Source: Aldehydirespirator sp965221215
GTDB taxonomy: Bacteria > Actinomycetota > Acidimicrobiia > Acidimicrobiales > Aldehydirespiratoraceae
Length of the DNA stretch: 64,000 nt
NCBI GenBank assembly: GCA_965221215.1
Contig: OZ244872.1
Coordinates: forward strand, 2,294,001-2,358,000
Direction of reading: 5' to 3'
Shown: positions 49,021 through 58,240 of the stretch, in pieces
How the letters are laid out: every line of letters starts with the position of its first letter
Position numbering within the stretch: position 1 is the stretch's first letter
Program-made: the position numbers and the translations under genes
The notes under the pieces: model-generated
What the model saw: only the letters and a program-made list of their open reading frames with translations
Told to the model about the DNA's origin: nothing
Database searches by the model: none

Positions 49021-50112
49021 TCAGCAGATCCGGGGCAGGGGGTCGCCGACCAGCATGTCGACGATCCTCGTTCCCCCGAAGCCGGTGCGCACCAGCACCA
49101 GGCCGGGGTGCTCGTCGGTGATGGCGCCCACCACGCAGGCGTCGGCGCCGGCCTCGCAGCTGCGCATCGCCGCGACGGCGGCTTCGGCGTCCTCCTCGGG
49201 CACCACGGCCAGCATCTTGCCCTCGTTGGCGATGTAGAGCGGATCAAGGCCCAGCAGCTCGCAGGCCCCGGCCACCGCGCCCCGCACCGGCAGCGCCGCT
49301 TCGTCGAGTTCCACCCCCAACCCGGACGCGGCGGCCAGCTCGTTGCAGATCGAGGCCACCCCGCCGCGGGTCGGGTCTCGCAGCCAGCGGGTGCAGGGCA
49401 CCGCCTCCAGCAGCGCCGCCACCAGCTCATGCAGCGGCGCGGTGTCCGAGGCCACGTCGGCGGCCAGGGCCAGGTCGCCGCGGGCCACCATTACCGCCAC
49501 TCCGTGGTCGCCGATGGTGCCGGAGAGCACCACCGCGTCGGACGGCCGCACCGACGCCGCTTCGAGCTGCGTCCCCGGCGCCACGAACCCGAGGCCGGCG
49601 GTGGTGATGTAGCAGCCGTCGGCCGCGCCCCGCTCCACCACCTTGGTGTCGCCGGTCACCACCGGCACGCCCGCGGCCGAGGCGGCCCGAGCCAGATCGT
49701 CCACGATGGCCCGCAGCTCGTCGACCTCCAGCCCCTCCTCGAGCACCAGCGAGACGGTGAGGGCGGCGGGCTCGGCCCCCATGGCGGCCAGGTCGTTGAT
49801 GGTCCCGTTCACGGCCAGATCCCCGATGGAGCCGCCGTTGAAGCGCCGCGGCGTCACCACGAAGGCGTCGGTGGTGACCGCCATCGGGCGGCCGTCGCCG
49901 ATGTCGAGCACCGCCCCGTCGTCGAGAGCGTCGAGCACCGGGTTGGAGAAGGCGGGGCGTATCACGGCCTCGATCAGCGACTGGCTGGCCCGGCCGCCCG
50001 CGCCGTGGGCCATGGTGATGGTCTCGTCGGCCAGCTTGGGGGCGCGCCGCCTCCAGGACTCGACCCGGGCCAGCACGGCCTGACGAGCCTCGAAATCGTC
50101 CTGCGCCGGCAT
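49021..50112 (-). CDS. hypE: Hydrogenase maturation protein HypE
   Basis: The 363-residue product shows MAHGAGGRASQSLIE, DIGDGRPMAVTTDAFVVTP, GDTKVVERG, RDPTRGGVA and the C-terminal LPRIC whose last Cys carries the thiocarboxamide. It dehydrates this group to thiocyanate and donates CN to iron on HypC-HypD. The start overlaps the hypD stop as TGATG. The length is normal, with a 25-residue N-terminal extension. Confidence 0.97.
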   Translation of the reverse strand: MPAQDDFEARQAVLARVESWRRRAPKLADETITMAHGAGGRASQSLIEAVIRPAFSNPVLDALDDGAVLDIGDGRPMAVTTDAFVVTPRRFNGGSIGDLAVNGTINDLAAMGAEPAALTVSLVLEEGLEVDELRAIVDDLARAASAAGVPVVTGDTKVVERGAADGCYITTAGLGFVAPGTQLEAASVRPSDAVVLSGTIGDHGVAVMVARGDLALAADVASDTAPLHELVAALLEAVPCTRWLRDPTRGGVASICNELAAASGLGVELDEAALPVRGAVAGACELLGLDPLYIANEGKMLAVVPEEDAEAAVAAMRSCEAGADACVVGAITDEHPGLVLVRTGFGGTRIVDMLVGDPLPRIC

Positions 50113-51239
50113 CAGGTGGCGTGGACCGGGATGCGCGACCGGCTCGAGTACCGCCCGTAGTTGTAGTAGGCGGCGCAGGCGCCCTCCGACGACACCATGC
50201 AGGTGCCGATCGGGGTCTCGGGGGTGCAGGCCGTTCCGAACACCTTGCACTCCCAGGGCCGCAGCGCCCCCTTGAGCACCTCGCCGCACTGGCAGGCCTT
50301 CGGGTCGGCCACCCGCACGCCGGGAACCTCGAAGCGCAACTCGGCGTCCCACGCCGCGAACTCCGGCGCCACGGCCAGAGCGCTCTGGGCGATGAACCCG
50401 AGGCCCCGCCACTCGAAGTGGGGCCTCACCACGAACGCCTCCCGCAGCAGCGCCAGCGCCCGGTCGTTGCCGCAGCCTGCCACCACCCGCCGGTACTGGT
50501 TCTCGACTTCGCAGCGTCCCTCGGCGAGCTGGCGCAGCAGCATCAGCACGGCCTGGAGGATGTCGACCGGCTCGAAACCGGCGGTGACCAGCGGCCGGCG
50601 GTACTGCTCGGCCACGAAGCGGTAGGGGCGGGTGCCGATCACGGTGGAGACGTGTCCGGGGCCGAGGAAGCCGTCGAGGTCGAGTCCGGGCGAGTCGAGA
50701 ATGGCTTTGAGCGGCGGGACGATGGTGACGTGGTTGCAGAACACGCTGAAGTTCTCGACGCCGCGCTCGCGGGCCTGCAACAGGGTGACCGCGGTGGACG
50801 GCGCGGTGGTCTCGAACCCGACCGCAAGGAACACCACCTGGCGCTCGGGCAGCCGCGCCGCGAGGGCCAGTGCGTCCAGCGGCGAGTAGACGATGCGGAC
50901 GTCGGCGCCGCGGGCCTTGGCCTCCAGCAGGGTCGACTCCCCGCCCGGCACCCGCAGCATGTCGCCGAAGCAGCACATGGTCACGCCCTCGATGCGGGCC
51001 ACCGCGATGGCATCGTCGACCCGGCCCATGGGGATGACGCACACCGGGCATCCCGGCCCGTGGATCAGCTCGATGCCGTCGGGCAGCAGGGCCTCGATGC
51101 CGTGGCGGTAGATGGCGTGGGTGTGGCCCCCGCACACCTCCATGAACTTGCGGGGAGGCTGCTCGGCGGCGGCCGCGGCGATGTCGGCCAGCAGGCGGCG
51201 GGCGGCCTGCGGGTCCCGGAACTCGTCGACGTACTTCAC
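50112..51239 (-). CDS. hypD: Hydrogenase maturation protein HypD
   Basis: The 375-residue product starts at GTG 51239, overlapping the SIS gene stop as GTGA. It has MEVCGGHTHAIYR, GPGCPVCVIP, the CCFGDMLRVPG redox Cys pair, FETTAPSTA and a C-terminal four-Cys iron-sulfur region (KACQCGE, WECKVFGTACTPETP, GTCMVSSEG). With HypC it carries the iron while CN and CO ligands are attached. Confidence 0.97.
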   Translation of the reverse strand: MKYVDEFRDPQAARRLLADIAAAAAEQPPRKFMEVCGGHTHAIYRHGIEALLPDGIELIHGPGCPVCVIPMGRVDDAIAVARIEGVTMCCFGDMLRVPGGESTLLEAKARGADVRIVYSPLDALALAARLPERQVVFLAVGFETTAPSTAVTLLQARERGVENFSVFCNHVTIVPPLKAILDSPGLDLDGFLGPGHVSTVIGTRPYRFVAEQYRRPLVTAGFEPVDILQAVLMLLRQLAEGRCEVENQYRRVVAGCGNDRALALLREAFVVRPHFEWRGLGFIAQSALAVAPEFAAWDAELRFEVPGVRVADPKACQCGEVLKGALRPWECKVFGTACTPETPIGTCMVSSEGACAAYYNYGRYSSRSRIPVHAT

Positions 51240-52291
51240 AGCGCGGCCGCGAGCTCGCACAGCTCGCTCATCAGCGCGGCCTGGGCCTCCTGGATGCGGT
51301 GCACCGACATCGACTGTACGACGAGGTTGTGGTGCACGCTCTCCCAGCCGGTGAACGACCCGCCCCCGTAGCCGCTGATCCCCACCGTGGCCAGCCCCAT
51401 GGCGGCGGCCTGGTCGAAGGCGGCCAGCAGGTTGCGGGATGCGCCGCTGGTGCTGCATCCCACCAGCACATCGCCGGATCGTGCGAAGGCGTCGAGCTGG
51501 CGCGAGAAGATCCGCTCGGCACCGAGATCGTTGGCTAGGGCGGTGGCGACGGCGTAGTCGGCACAGAGTGACTCGGCGGGGATGTCGCGGGTCCGCAGCA
51601 GCCGGGCCAGCCGGGCGGCGTCAGTGGCGCTGCCGCCGTTTCCCATGGTCAGCACCCTGCCGCCTGCCGAGACCGCCCGCCTGAGGGCGGTGCCGGTGGC
51701 GGCCAGCGCGGCCCGGTTGAATTCGAGCGTCTGGTACGCCAGCCGCTCGGACTCCTCCACCTTGGCTTCGGCCGACGCCCGCAGCGACTGGCGCAGCGAA
51801 GCCTCGTCGGCCTCGGCCGCGTCGAGGAACGGATACAGGAAGCCGGTGGAGTCCCCGCCGGCCGCGGCGGCGCCGGCGACCAGACCGGGATGCTCGAGCG
51901 CGACCTGTACCAGCTCCCACAGGACGTGGTAGCTGCGAACGATGGCGGCGTCGGGCTGCTCGGTCGAGATGAACAAGTCGGTGCCCGCCCGGTCGGGTCC
52001 TATGGCCAGCGCGGCGTCGGCCGAGGGTGCGGATTCGGCCACCGCCGCGGCCAGGGGGCGGGTGCCGGCCACCACGGGATGCACGAACTCCACAGCCACA
52101 TGGTGGGCATGGTCGGGGGCGGTGGGCGCCCGCACGCACAGCCGCCGCCCGGCGGTGAAGGCTCGCGCCAGCCACATGGCCGCCCCGACCGGATCCCGCC
52201 CACAGTCGATCGCCGGTGCGGGTGTCGTGGGGTCTGATGACTGACCCAAATCGCTTGTCACGCCGCTCTCAGGGGCCGCTTGAGCGGTCAT
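51236..52291 (-). CDS. SIS-domain protein (GmhA-like) in the hyp operon
   Basis: The 351-residue product has a C-terminal SIS domain like sedoheptulose-7-phosphate isomerase (VLTMGNGGSATDAARLARLL, VGCSTSGASRNLLAAF). The N-terminal 130 residues are less typical (DHAHHVAVEFVHPVVAGT). SIS proteins bind phosphosugars. GmhA-like genes are often seen between hypC and hypD in actinobacteria, but their role in hydrogenase maturation is not established. It overlaps hypC and hypD at both ends by 4 bases, so it is firmly in the operon. Confidence 0.85.
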   Translation of the reverse strand: MTAQAAPESGVTSDLGQSSDPTTPAPAIDCGRDPVGAAMWLARAFTAGRRLCVRAPTAPDHAHHVAVEFVHPVVAGTRPLAAAVAESAPSADAALAIGPDRAGTDLFISTEQPDAAIVRSYHVLWELVQVALEHPGLVAGAAAAGGDSTGFLYPFLDAAEADEASLRQSLRASAEAKVEESERLAYQTLEFNRAALAATGTALRRAVSAGGRVLTMGNGGSATDAARLARLLRTRDIPAESLCADYAVATALANDLGAERIFSRQLDAFARSGDVLVGCSTSGASRNLLAAFDQAAAMGLATVGISGYGGGSFTGWESVHHNLVVQSMSVHRIQEAQAALMSELCELAAAL

Positions 52292-52551
52292 GGCAGGTCG
52301 CGGCTGAAGGCCTCGATCTCCTCGTCGTACACCGATCCCAGCTCCCGCATGAACGCCAGCGTCTCGGCCGCCTCAGTCTCGTCGATCTTCGACATGGCGA
52401 AACCGACGTGCAGCAGCACCCACTCGCCGACGGCCAGACCCTCGTCGTCGACCATCACAGTGTTGACCTCGCGCTGCGCGCCCTCCACATCGACGATGGC
52501 GCTATGGGACGGCCCCAGCTCGATCACCCGGGCGGGGATCCCGACACACAT
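52288..52551 (-). CDS. hypC: Hydrogenase maturation chaperone HypC
   Basis: The 87-residue product starts MCVGIPARV, with the essential Cys2, and has the OB-fold continuation VNTVMVDDEGLAVGEWVLLHVGFAMSKID. It holds iron with HypD and then the large subunit during assembly. The stop overlaps the SIS gene by 4 bases and the start overlaps the CooC-like gene stop as TGATG. Confidence 0.96.
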   Translation of the reverse strand: MCVGIPARVIELGPSHSAIVDVEGAQREVNTVMVDDEGLAVGEWVLLHVGFAMSKIDETEAAETLAFMRELGSVYDEEIEAFSRDLP

Positions 52552-53318
52552 CAGACCCCGACCTCCACCCGGTCCCCCACGAGCGCGCCGACCAGCTCCT
52601 CCACCGCGGCGACCAGTGCATCGTCGGGGGCGAAATCGAGCAGCGGCCGGGTCTCGGCATCCGCGTCGAGCACGGCCTCTGACCAGGGCAGGATCCCGAC
52701 CAGTTCCAGCCGGTGGCGCCCGCAGAACTCCTCGATGGCGTCACGGTCGCTCTGCTGTCGGCACTTGTTGGCCACCACCGCCACCCGGTCGATCGAGGTC
52801 TCGGCAGCCAGCGAGGCTTGCAGCCTCACCGCCTCCAGCGACCGGTAGTAGGGCTCGGCCACCAGCAGCAGCACATCGCAGTGCCGGGCCGTTCCCCGGC
52901 TCAGGTGCTCGGGCGACGCTTCCAGGTCCAGCACTGTGACCGTGCCGGCCGCCGCGCCGAGATCGGCCAGGAAGGCGCTCACGGTGGCGTGGGCCGAGCA
53001 CAGGCAGCCCTCGTCGGCGTGCTGGGGCATCCCCATGCGCACCAGCCGCACCCCGTCGGGCGCCAGCGTGCTGTGCCGGTCGAGAACCTCGTCCACCGGA
53101 GCCGTCAGCCTCGGCCCGTCGAAGCGACGCGACACCAGCGACGTGGGCAGGAACGGCGCCGCGTCGGCGGCGTCGACTCCGATGGCCGCGTTCAGGTTGG
53201 GGTTGGTGTCGCCGTCGATGGCCACCACCCGCAGCCCCGACCGGGCCAGCAGCCGGGCCGCGGTGGCACAGATGGTGGTCTTGCCGGCGCCGCCCTTGCC
53301 CGCAACCGCGACCCTCAT
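52551..53318 (-). CDS. CooC-like nickel ATPase with C-x-C motif, hyp operon
   Basis: The 255-residue product starts at ATG 53318 (MRVAVAGKGGAGKTT). It has DGDTNPNLNAAIG, the C-x-C site in DEGCLCSAHATV, LDLEASPEHLSRG and VAEPYYRSLEAV. It overlaps hypC at one end and the PadR gene at the other. It is the second C-x-C CooC-like protein of the island, so the operon seems to use this group for nickel delivery in place of HypB. Confidence 0.92.
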   Translation of the reverse strand: MRVAVAGKGGAGKTTICATAARLLARSGLRVVAIDGDTNPNLNAAIGVDAADAAPFLPTSLVSRRFDGPRLTAPVDEVLDRHSTLAPDGVRLVRMGMPQHADEGCLCSAHATVSAFLADLGAAAGTVTVLDLEASPEHLSRGTARHCDVLLLVAEPYYRSLEAVRLQASLAAETSIDRVAVVANKCRQQSDRDAIEEFCGRHRLELVGILPWSEAVLDADAETRPLLDFAPDDALVAAVEELVGALVGDRVEVGV

Positions 53319-53668
53319 GGGCGGGCGCCGTGTTGTGCCTCGAAGTGCTCCAGGGCGGCGATCAGGCCGTCTCGGGCCGCGGCCAGGTCCGCTGCCGCGG
53401 CCCGGGCCGCGTCGTGCCCGGCGGAGGTGAGCGAGTAGAGGCGCCGGTCCGGTCCAGCCAGCGACGAGACCCACTGCGAGGTGACCAGGTCGCGCTGCTG
53501 CATGGCCCGCAGGCCCCGGTAGACCGCGGCCAGGTCCACCGACAGGCCCAGGGCCTTGACCGTCTCGTAGAGCTCGTAGCCGTAGGACGTGCCGTCGCGC
53601 TGGAGGCTGAGCAGCAGGAACGGCTGCAGGAACCGCCTCGGAAGACCCTCGGTGGCTTCAGCAGCCAT
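53315..53668 (-). CDS. PadR-family transcription regulator
   Basis: The 117-residue product has the PadR winged helix: FLLLSLQRDGTSYGYELYETV, AAVYRGLRAMQQRDLVTSQWV and RRLYSLTSAGHDAA, then a short dimerising helix. It lies in the middle of the hyp operon, overlapping the CooC-like gene. PadR proteins often control genes beside them by binding short palindromes with ATGT/ACAT-like arms. It is therefore a first candidate for the 21-bp palindrome found at four promoters in this window. The ligand could be a metal or cofactor precursor. Confidence 0.88.
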   Translation of the reverse strand: MAAEATEGLPRRFLQPFLLLSLQRDGTSYGYELYETVKALGLSVDLAAVYRGLRAMQQRDLVTSQWVSSLAGPDRRLYSLTSAGHDAARAAAADLAAARDGLIAALEHFEAQHGARP

Positions 53669-54056
53669 GATCGTGGCTGTGACCCAGGCGCTGCGCCACG
53701 CAGGCCTCGGCCTCGTCGACGGAGGCGTGGCACCAGCAGTCGTCGCTGCACTCGCCGTGGCTGGGCTTGGTCAGATCGGCGAAGGCCTCGCCGAACTCTC
53801 GGGCGCCCCGCTCCAAGCCGAACTCCGACAACGCGAACCAGTCGCCGTCTCGCACCAGATAGCCCTCTTCCACGAGGCGGTCGAGGTAGGTCATGCCGAT
53901 GGCCGCGTCCACCCCGAGAAAGCGCTCGATCAGTCCGGGGTCGACCACATCGCCGAATCCCTCGCCCCGCAGCCAATACATGACCTGCAGGATCTCGCTG
54001 CGCCAGTAGAGGGCGGCCAGCGCGTCGGACTTAGGCGACGCCGCCGAGAGGCTCAC
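53658..54056 (-). CDS. Winged-helix protein with Cys/His-rich tail, possible metal sensor
   Basis: The 132-residue product has a winged-helix core (SEILQVMYWLRGEGF, GMTYLDRLVEEGYLVRDGDWFALSEFGLERG) and a tail HGECSDDCWCHASVDEAEACVAQRLGHSHDHGC with five Cys and four His. The start is a GTG at 54056 without a clear ribosome-binding site. It overlaps the PadR gene by 11 bases. The tail looks like a metal-binding site, so a nickel-responsive regulator of the operon is plausible. I know no named family. Confidence 0.75.
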   Translation of the reverse strand: MSLSAASPKSDALAALYWRSEILQVMYWLRGEGFGDVVDPGLIERFLGVDAAIGMTYLDRLVEEGYLVRDGDWFALSEFGLERGAREFGEAFADLTKPSHGECSDDCWCHASVDEAEACVAQRLGHSHDHGC

Positions 54057-54081
54057 GATCCAGCGGCCGGCTCGGGGGCGC

Positions 54082-54345
54082 TCACGATCTGGCGCCGAGG
54101 CGCTCGGCCTTGACCGACACTCCTTCGAGCGCGCCAGCGATGACGGTGAGCTGCTCGTTCACCCGGGTGACCGACGGACCCACCGACGCGCACTGGGTCT
54201 CGATGGCCCGCACCCCGAAGGTGACCTTCCCCAGCGACTGCGAGATGCGCCTCAGCGAGCGGGCAATGGCGACCAGATACACGGCCAAGGCCCCCACGAA
54301 GATCAAGATCTCCACCACGGTCAACACGATCAGCAGCGTCCGCAT
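54082..54345 (-). CDS. Small single-span membrane protein of the hydrogenase island
   Basis: The 87-residue product has an N-terminal span (LIVLTVVEILIFVGALAVYLVAIA) and a helical tail LRRISQSLGKVTFGVRAIE, paralogous to the 86-residue protein at 29063-29323. It overlaps the preceding gene as TGATG. It is the third of three adjacent small membrane proteins at the 5' end of the minus-strand operon. Confidence 0.75.
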   Translation of the reverse strand: MRTLLIVLTVVEILIFVGALAVYLVAIARSLRRISQSLGKVTFGVRAIETQCASVGPSVTRVNEQLTVIAGALEGVSVKAERLGARS

Positions 54346-54626
54346 CAGTCATCACCCCCCGTGGAGGCTTGGGAGAGGGCCTCGTCGAGGAAGGCGTCGT
54401 GGCGGAGGGCCTCCTCGGTGAATGCGTCGAGCCGCACCGTGGTCTGGTGCAGCATCCAGGTGGTGGCGGTGTTGCGGGCCACCTGCTTGCCCGTCTCCCA
54501 GATGGCAGCCGAGCCGGCCTCGATGCGACGCACCTTGCGGTAGAAGATCTGCAACAGCAGCACCGCCACCAGGCACACCACCAGACCCAGAGCCAGGGTC
54601 AGCCACCACAGCGAGTTGGTGCTCAT
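54345..54626 (-). CDS. Small single-span membrane protein of the hydrogenase island
   Basis: The 93-residue product starts at ATG 54626 after a GGGGG site. It has a span (LTLALGLVVCLVAVLLLQIFY), a basic turn RKVRRIE and an amphipathic helix. Its layout matches the 82-residue protein at 29340-29588. No enzymatic motif is seen. It may hold the hydrogenase or its electron partner at the membrane. Confidence 0.75.
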   Translation of the reverse strand: MSTNSLWWLTLALGLVVCLVAVLLLQIFYRKVRRIEAGSAAIWETGKQVARNTATTWMLHQTTVRLDAFTEEALRHDAFLDEALSQASTGGDD

Positions 54627-54628
54627 GA

Positions 54629-54883
54629 TCAGCCCCCGCCCTTGGCAGCGAGATGCTCCCGCACCGCGCCCGCCCCCGCGCCGATCCGCTCGATGGCCGA
54701 GTTGACGTCGTTGACCGCCCACAGCGGAGCGGTGTTGTCGCGGGACTCCTCAAGTCCAGCCAGGATCGACTCAGCCGTCACCGCGGCCCGGTGCGCGCCG
54801 CGGATCATCAACAGCAGCAGCACCACCACCGCCAGAATCAGAACCCCTCCGATGAGGTAGCCGATGACCCATCCTGTCGACAT
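54629..54883 (-). CDS. Small single-span membrane protein, first gene of the hyp operon
   Basis: The 84-residue product starts at ATG 54883 with GGGAGG upstream. It has a span (GYLIGGVLILAVVVLLLLMI) and a helical tail AHRAAVTAESILAGLEESRD. It is read divergently from the hydrogenase small subunit, and palindrome copy D lies 50 bases upstream. It is probably part of the same three-protein membrane set as its two downstream neighbours. Confidence 0.75.
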   Translation of the reverse strand: MSTGWVIGYLIGGVLILAVVVLLLLMIRGAHRAAVTAESILAGLEESRDNTAPLWAVNDVNSAIERIGAGAGAVREHLAAKGGG

Positions 54884-54932
54884 GAAACCTCCCGCCGCGG
54901 CCGGCGGCAGCGATACTACCCCAAGCTCCCCG

Positions 54933-54953
54933 CTAGATGCGATTCGCACATAG
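54933..54953. promoter_or_regulatory. 21-bp palindromic operator, copy D
   Basis: CTAGATGC-GATTC-GCACATAG lies in the divergent promoter between the hyp operon and the hydrogenase structural genes. The plus strand has a -10-like CATAGT at 54949-54954, about 47 bases before the small subunit start. Confidence 0.8.
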
Positions 54954-55000
54954 TGTTAGGGTTGTCTTTAGCGCATGTCCACGTTCGGGAGGCTTCGCTC

Positions 55001-56236
<1,236 letters not shown>

Positions 56237-56335
56237 CCGTGCCCAACCCCATCGTCACCGCTACCACCCACGCCCCTGCTGCCTCAGGCAGGGCCGACAA
56301 CGCCAGGACCCAACAGCAGAGGCCGCTGATCTGAC

Positions 56336-58240
56336 ATGTGCTTCAAGAACCTGCCCATCGCCTTCGACGAGAACGGCAAGGCCCACCTGCGCGACGGCGT
56401 CGGCGACCCCTACGCGGTGGCGGTGGCCGAGCCGCGGGACTTCGTGAGGGGCGCACAGGAGCGCCGCAGCGTGGGGGCACTGGCCGCCCCGCCCCGCCTG
56501 CGGGAGTGGAGCATCGACCCGGTGACCCGGGTGGCCGGCGCGCTGGCGGTCCACACCGTGCTCGACCTGGAGACCCGCACCGCGGTGGAGGCCCACTCCA
56601 TGGCGATGCTGTTCCGCGGCTACGAGATCATCCTCAAGGGCCGCGACCCCCGCGACGCCATCGACATCTCGTCGCGGGCCTGCGGGGTGTGCGGCGGCGT
56701 GCACGCTTCGGTGTCGTCGCTGGCCATCGAGATGGCCTTCGGCATCCAGCCCCCGCCCCTCGGCGTGTGCGTGCGCAACCTGGGCGAGGTGGCCGAGATG
56801 TTCTACGACCATCCGCTGCATCTGGGGCTGCTGGCCGGGCCCGACTACTCCACGGCCATCGTGTCGGTCACCAACCCCGAGCTGGTGGAGCTGGCGTCCA
56901 AGACGCTGGCCCCGCACGCCGATGTCCACGGGTACGTCACCATCAAGGACATCATGGACGGCTTCAACCCGCTGGAGGGGTCCATCTACCTGGAGTCGCT
57001 GGAGTACACCCGCATCGCCCGCAAGATGTGCACGCTGATGTACGGCAAGTACCCCCACCCGTCCACGCTCGTGCCCGGCGGCGTGTCCACCACGGTCAGC
57101 ACCACAACCTTCAACGAGTACTACGCCAACCTCGGCCTGATCTTCGACTACGCCAAGCGGCTGGCCGGCATCTGGGACGACATCTGCGACTTCTTCCTGG
57201 AGGCCAACCCGGCCTACTCCGATGTGGGCCTGCGGCCGTCGAACCTGATCCAGACCGGCATCTGGGACGATCTCGAGGCCTACGACGCCACCTACGCCAA
57301 CATCGACGCCTGGGGCCAGGCCCGCTACTCGGCGCCGGGCATCATCAAGGAGGGCGAGCTCCTCACCACCAAGCTCACCGAGATCAACATGGGCATCGAG
57401 GAGTTCGTGGAGCACTCCTACTACGAGGACTGGACCGCCAACGGCAACGGCAGCGGCAACGGCCATATGCGGTTCCCCACCGACGCGTTGGGCAACCCGC
57501 TGTCGCCCTACCACGCCTGGAACAAGGAGACCATCCCCCGTCCCGAGGGCAAGAACTTCAAGGAGAAGTACTCCTGGTCGACCGCCCCCCGCTGGGACCG
57601 CACCTCCATGGAGACCGGCGTCTACGGGCGGATGTGGACCACGGCCATGGCCCAGCAGCTTCCCGACAACCCCTACATCGAGGCCACCGGCGACGGCCTG
57701 CGCCTGCTGCTCCCCGCCCACGACCTGCCCGAGACGGAGCTGTTCTGGCGGGTGCCGGCCAAGCTCAACGCCTTCGAGCGGAACCGGGGCCGGGCCTACG
57801 GGGTGGCCTTCACCGCCGCCATCGGCATGATCTGCCTGATGCAGGCCTTCGAGTATTGGCGCAAGGGCGACACTGCGGTGTCGACGCCGTTCAAGGTGCC
57901 CCGCGACGAGCGGGTGTCGGCCGGTTTCTGGGAGGCGGGCCGGGGCTACCTGACCCACCACATGCACATGGACAAGGGGCGGCTGATCAACTACCAGATC
58001 AACACCCCCTCCACGTGGAACGCCTCGCCCCGGGACCCGTTCGGCAACCCCGGCCCCTACGAGGAGGCCATCCTGGGAACGCCGATCCTTGAGAGCGTGT
58101 CCGACGACGACATCAAGGGCATCGACATCCTGCGATCCATCCGCAGCTTCGATCCCTGCATGCCGTGCACCACCCACATGGACACGGGCCGGGGGGTCAT
58201 CACCCGCGAGGTCAACTCGTGCGGGTGCACACTGGAGTGA
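56336..58240 (+). CDS. hhyL: [NiFe] hydrogenase large subunit, group 1h-like
   Basis: The 634-residue product binds the active site through SRACGVCGG (residues about 115-123) and DPCMPCTTH near the C-terminus, the four Cys ligands of nickel. A 20-residue tail (MDTGRG to CGCTLE) after the final His would be removed by the maturation protease. It oxidises H2, and enzymes of this group can scavenge H2 at atmospheric levels. It starts 99 bases after the small subunit. That gap contains only a 31-codon frame of doubtful status. Confidence 0.96.
   Translation: MCFKNLPIAFDENGKAHLRDGVGDPYAVAVAEPRDFVRGAQERRSVGALAAPPRLREWSIDPVTRVAGALAVHTVLDLETRTAVEAHSMAMLFRGYEIILKGRDPRDAIDISSRACGVCGGVHASVSSLAIEMAFGIQPPPLGVCVRNLGEVAEMFYDHPLHLGLLAGPDYSTAIVSVTNPELVELASKTLAPHADVHGYVTIKDIMDGFNPLEGSIYLESLEYTRIARKMCTLMYGKYPHPSTLVPGGVSTTVSTTTFNEYYANLGLIFDYAKRLAGIWDDICDFFLEANPAYSDVGLRPSNLIQTGIWDDLEAYDATYANIDAWGQARYSAPGIIKEGELLTTKLTEINMGIEEFVEHSYYEDWTANGNGSGNGHMRFPTDALGNPLSPYHAWNKETIPRPEGKNFKEKYSWSTAPRWDRTSMETGVYGRMWTTAMAQQLPDNPYIEATGDGLRLLLPAHDLPETELFWRVPAKLNAFERNRGRAYGVAFTAAIGMICLMQAFEYWRKGDTAVSTPFKVPRDERVSAGFWEAGRGYLTHHMHMDKGRLINYQINTPSTWNASPRDPFGNPGPYEEAILGTPILESVSDDDIKGIDILRSIRSFDPCMPCTTHMDTGRGVITREVNSCGCTLE

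Noticed and set aside
29705..54056. In-frame TGA recoding in other genes of the window
   Set aside because: HypC, HypD, HypE, HypF, the hydrogenase subunits and the other CooC-like genes have normal Cys codons and end at expected places. The His/Cys-tail protein ends HGC-TGA where the PadR gene begins, so that TGA is a real stop.
56237..56335. 31-codon frame between hydrogenase subunits (start GTG at 56239)
   Set aside because: It is short, low in pattern and without a recognised family. The GGGAGG upstream is suggestive only, so I did not list it as a gene.
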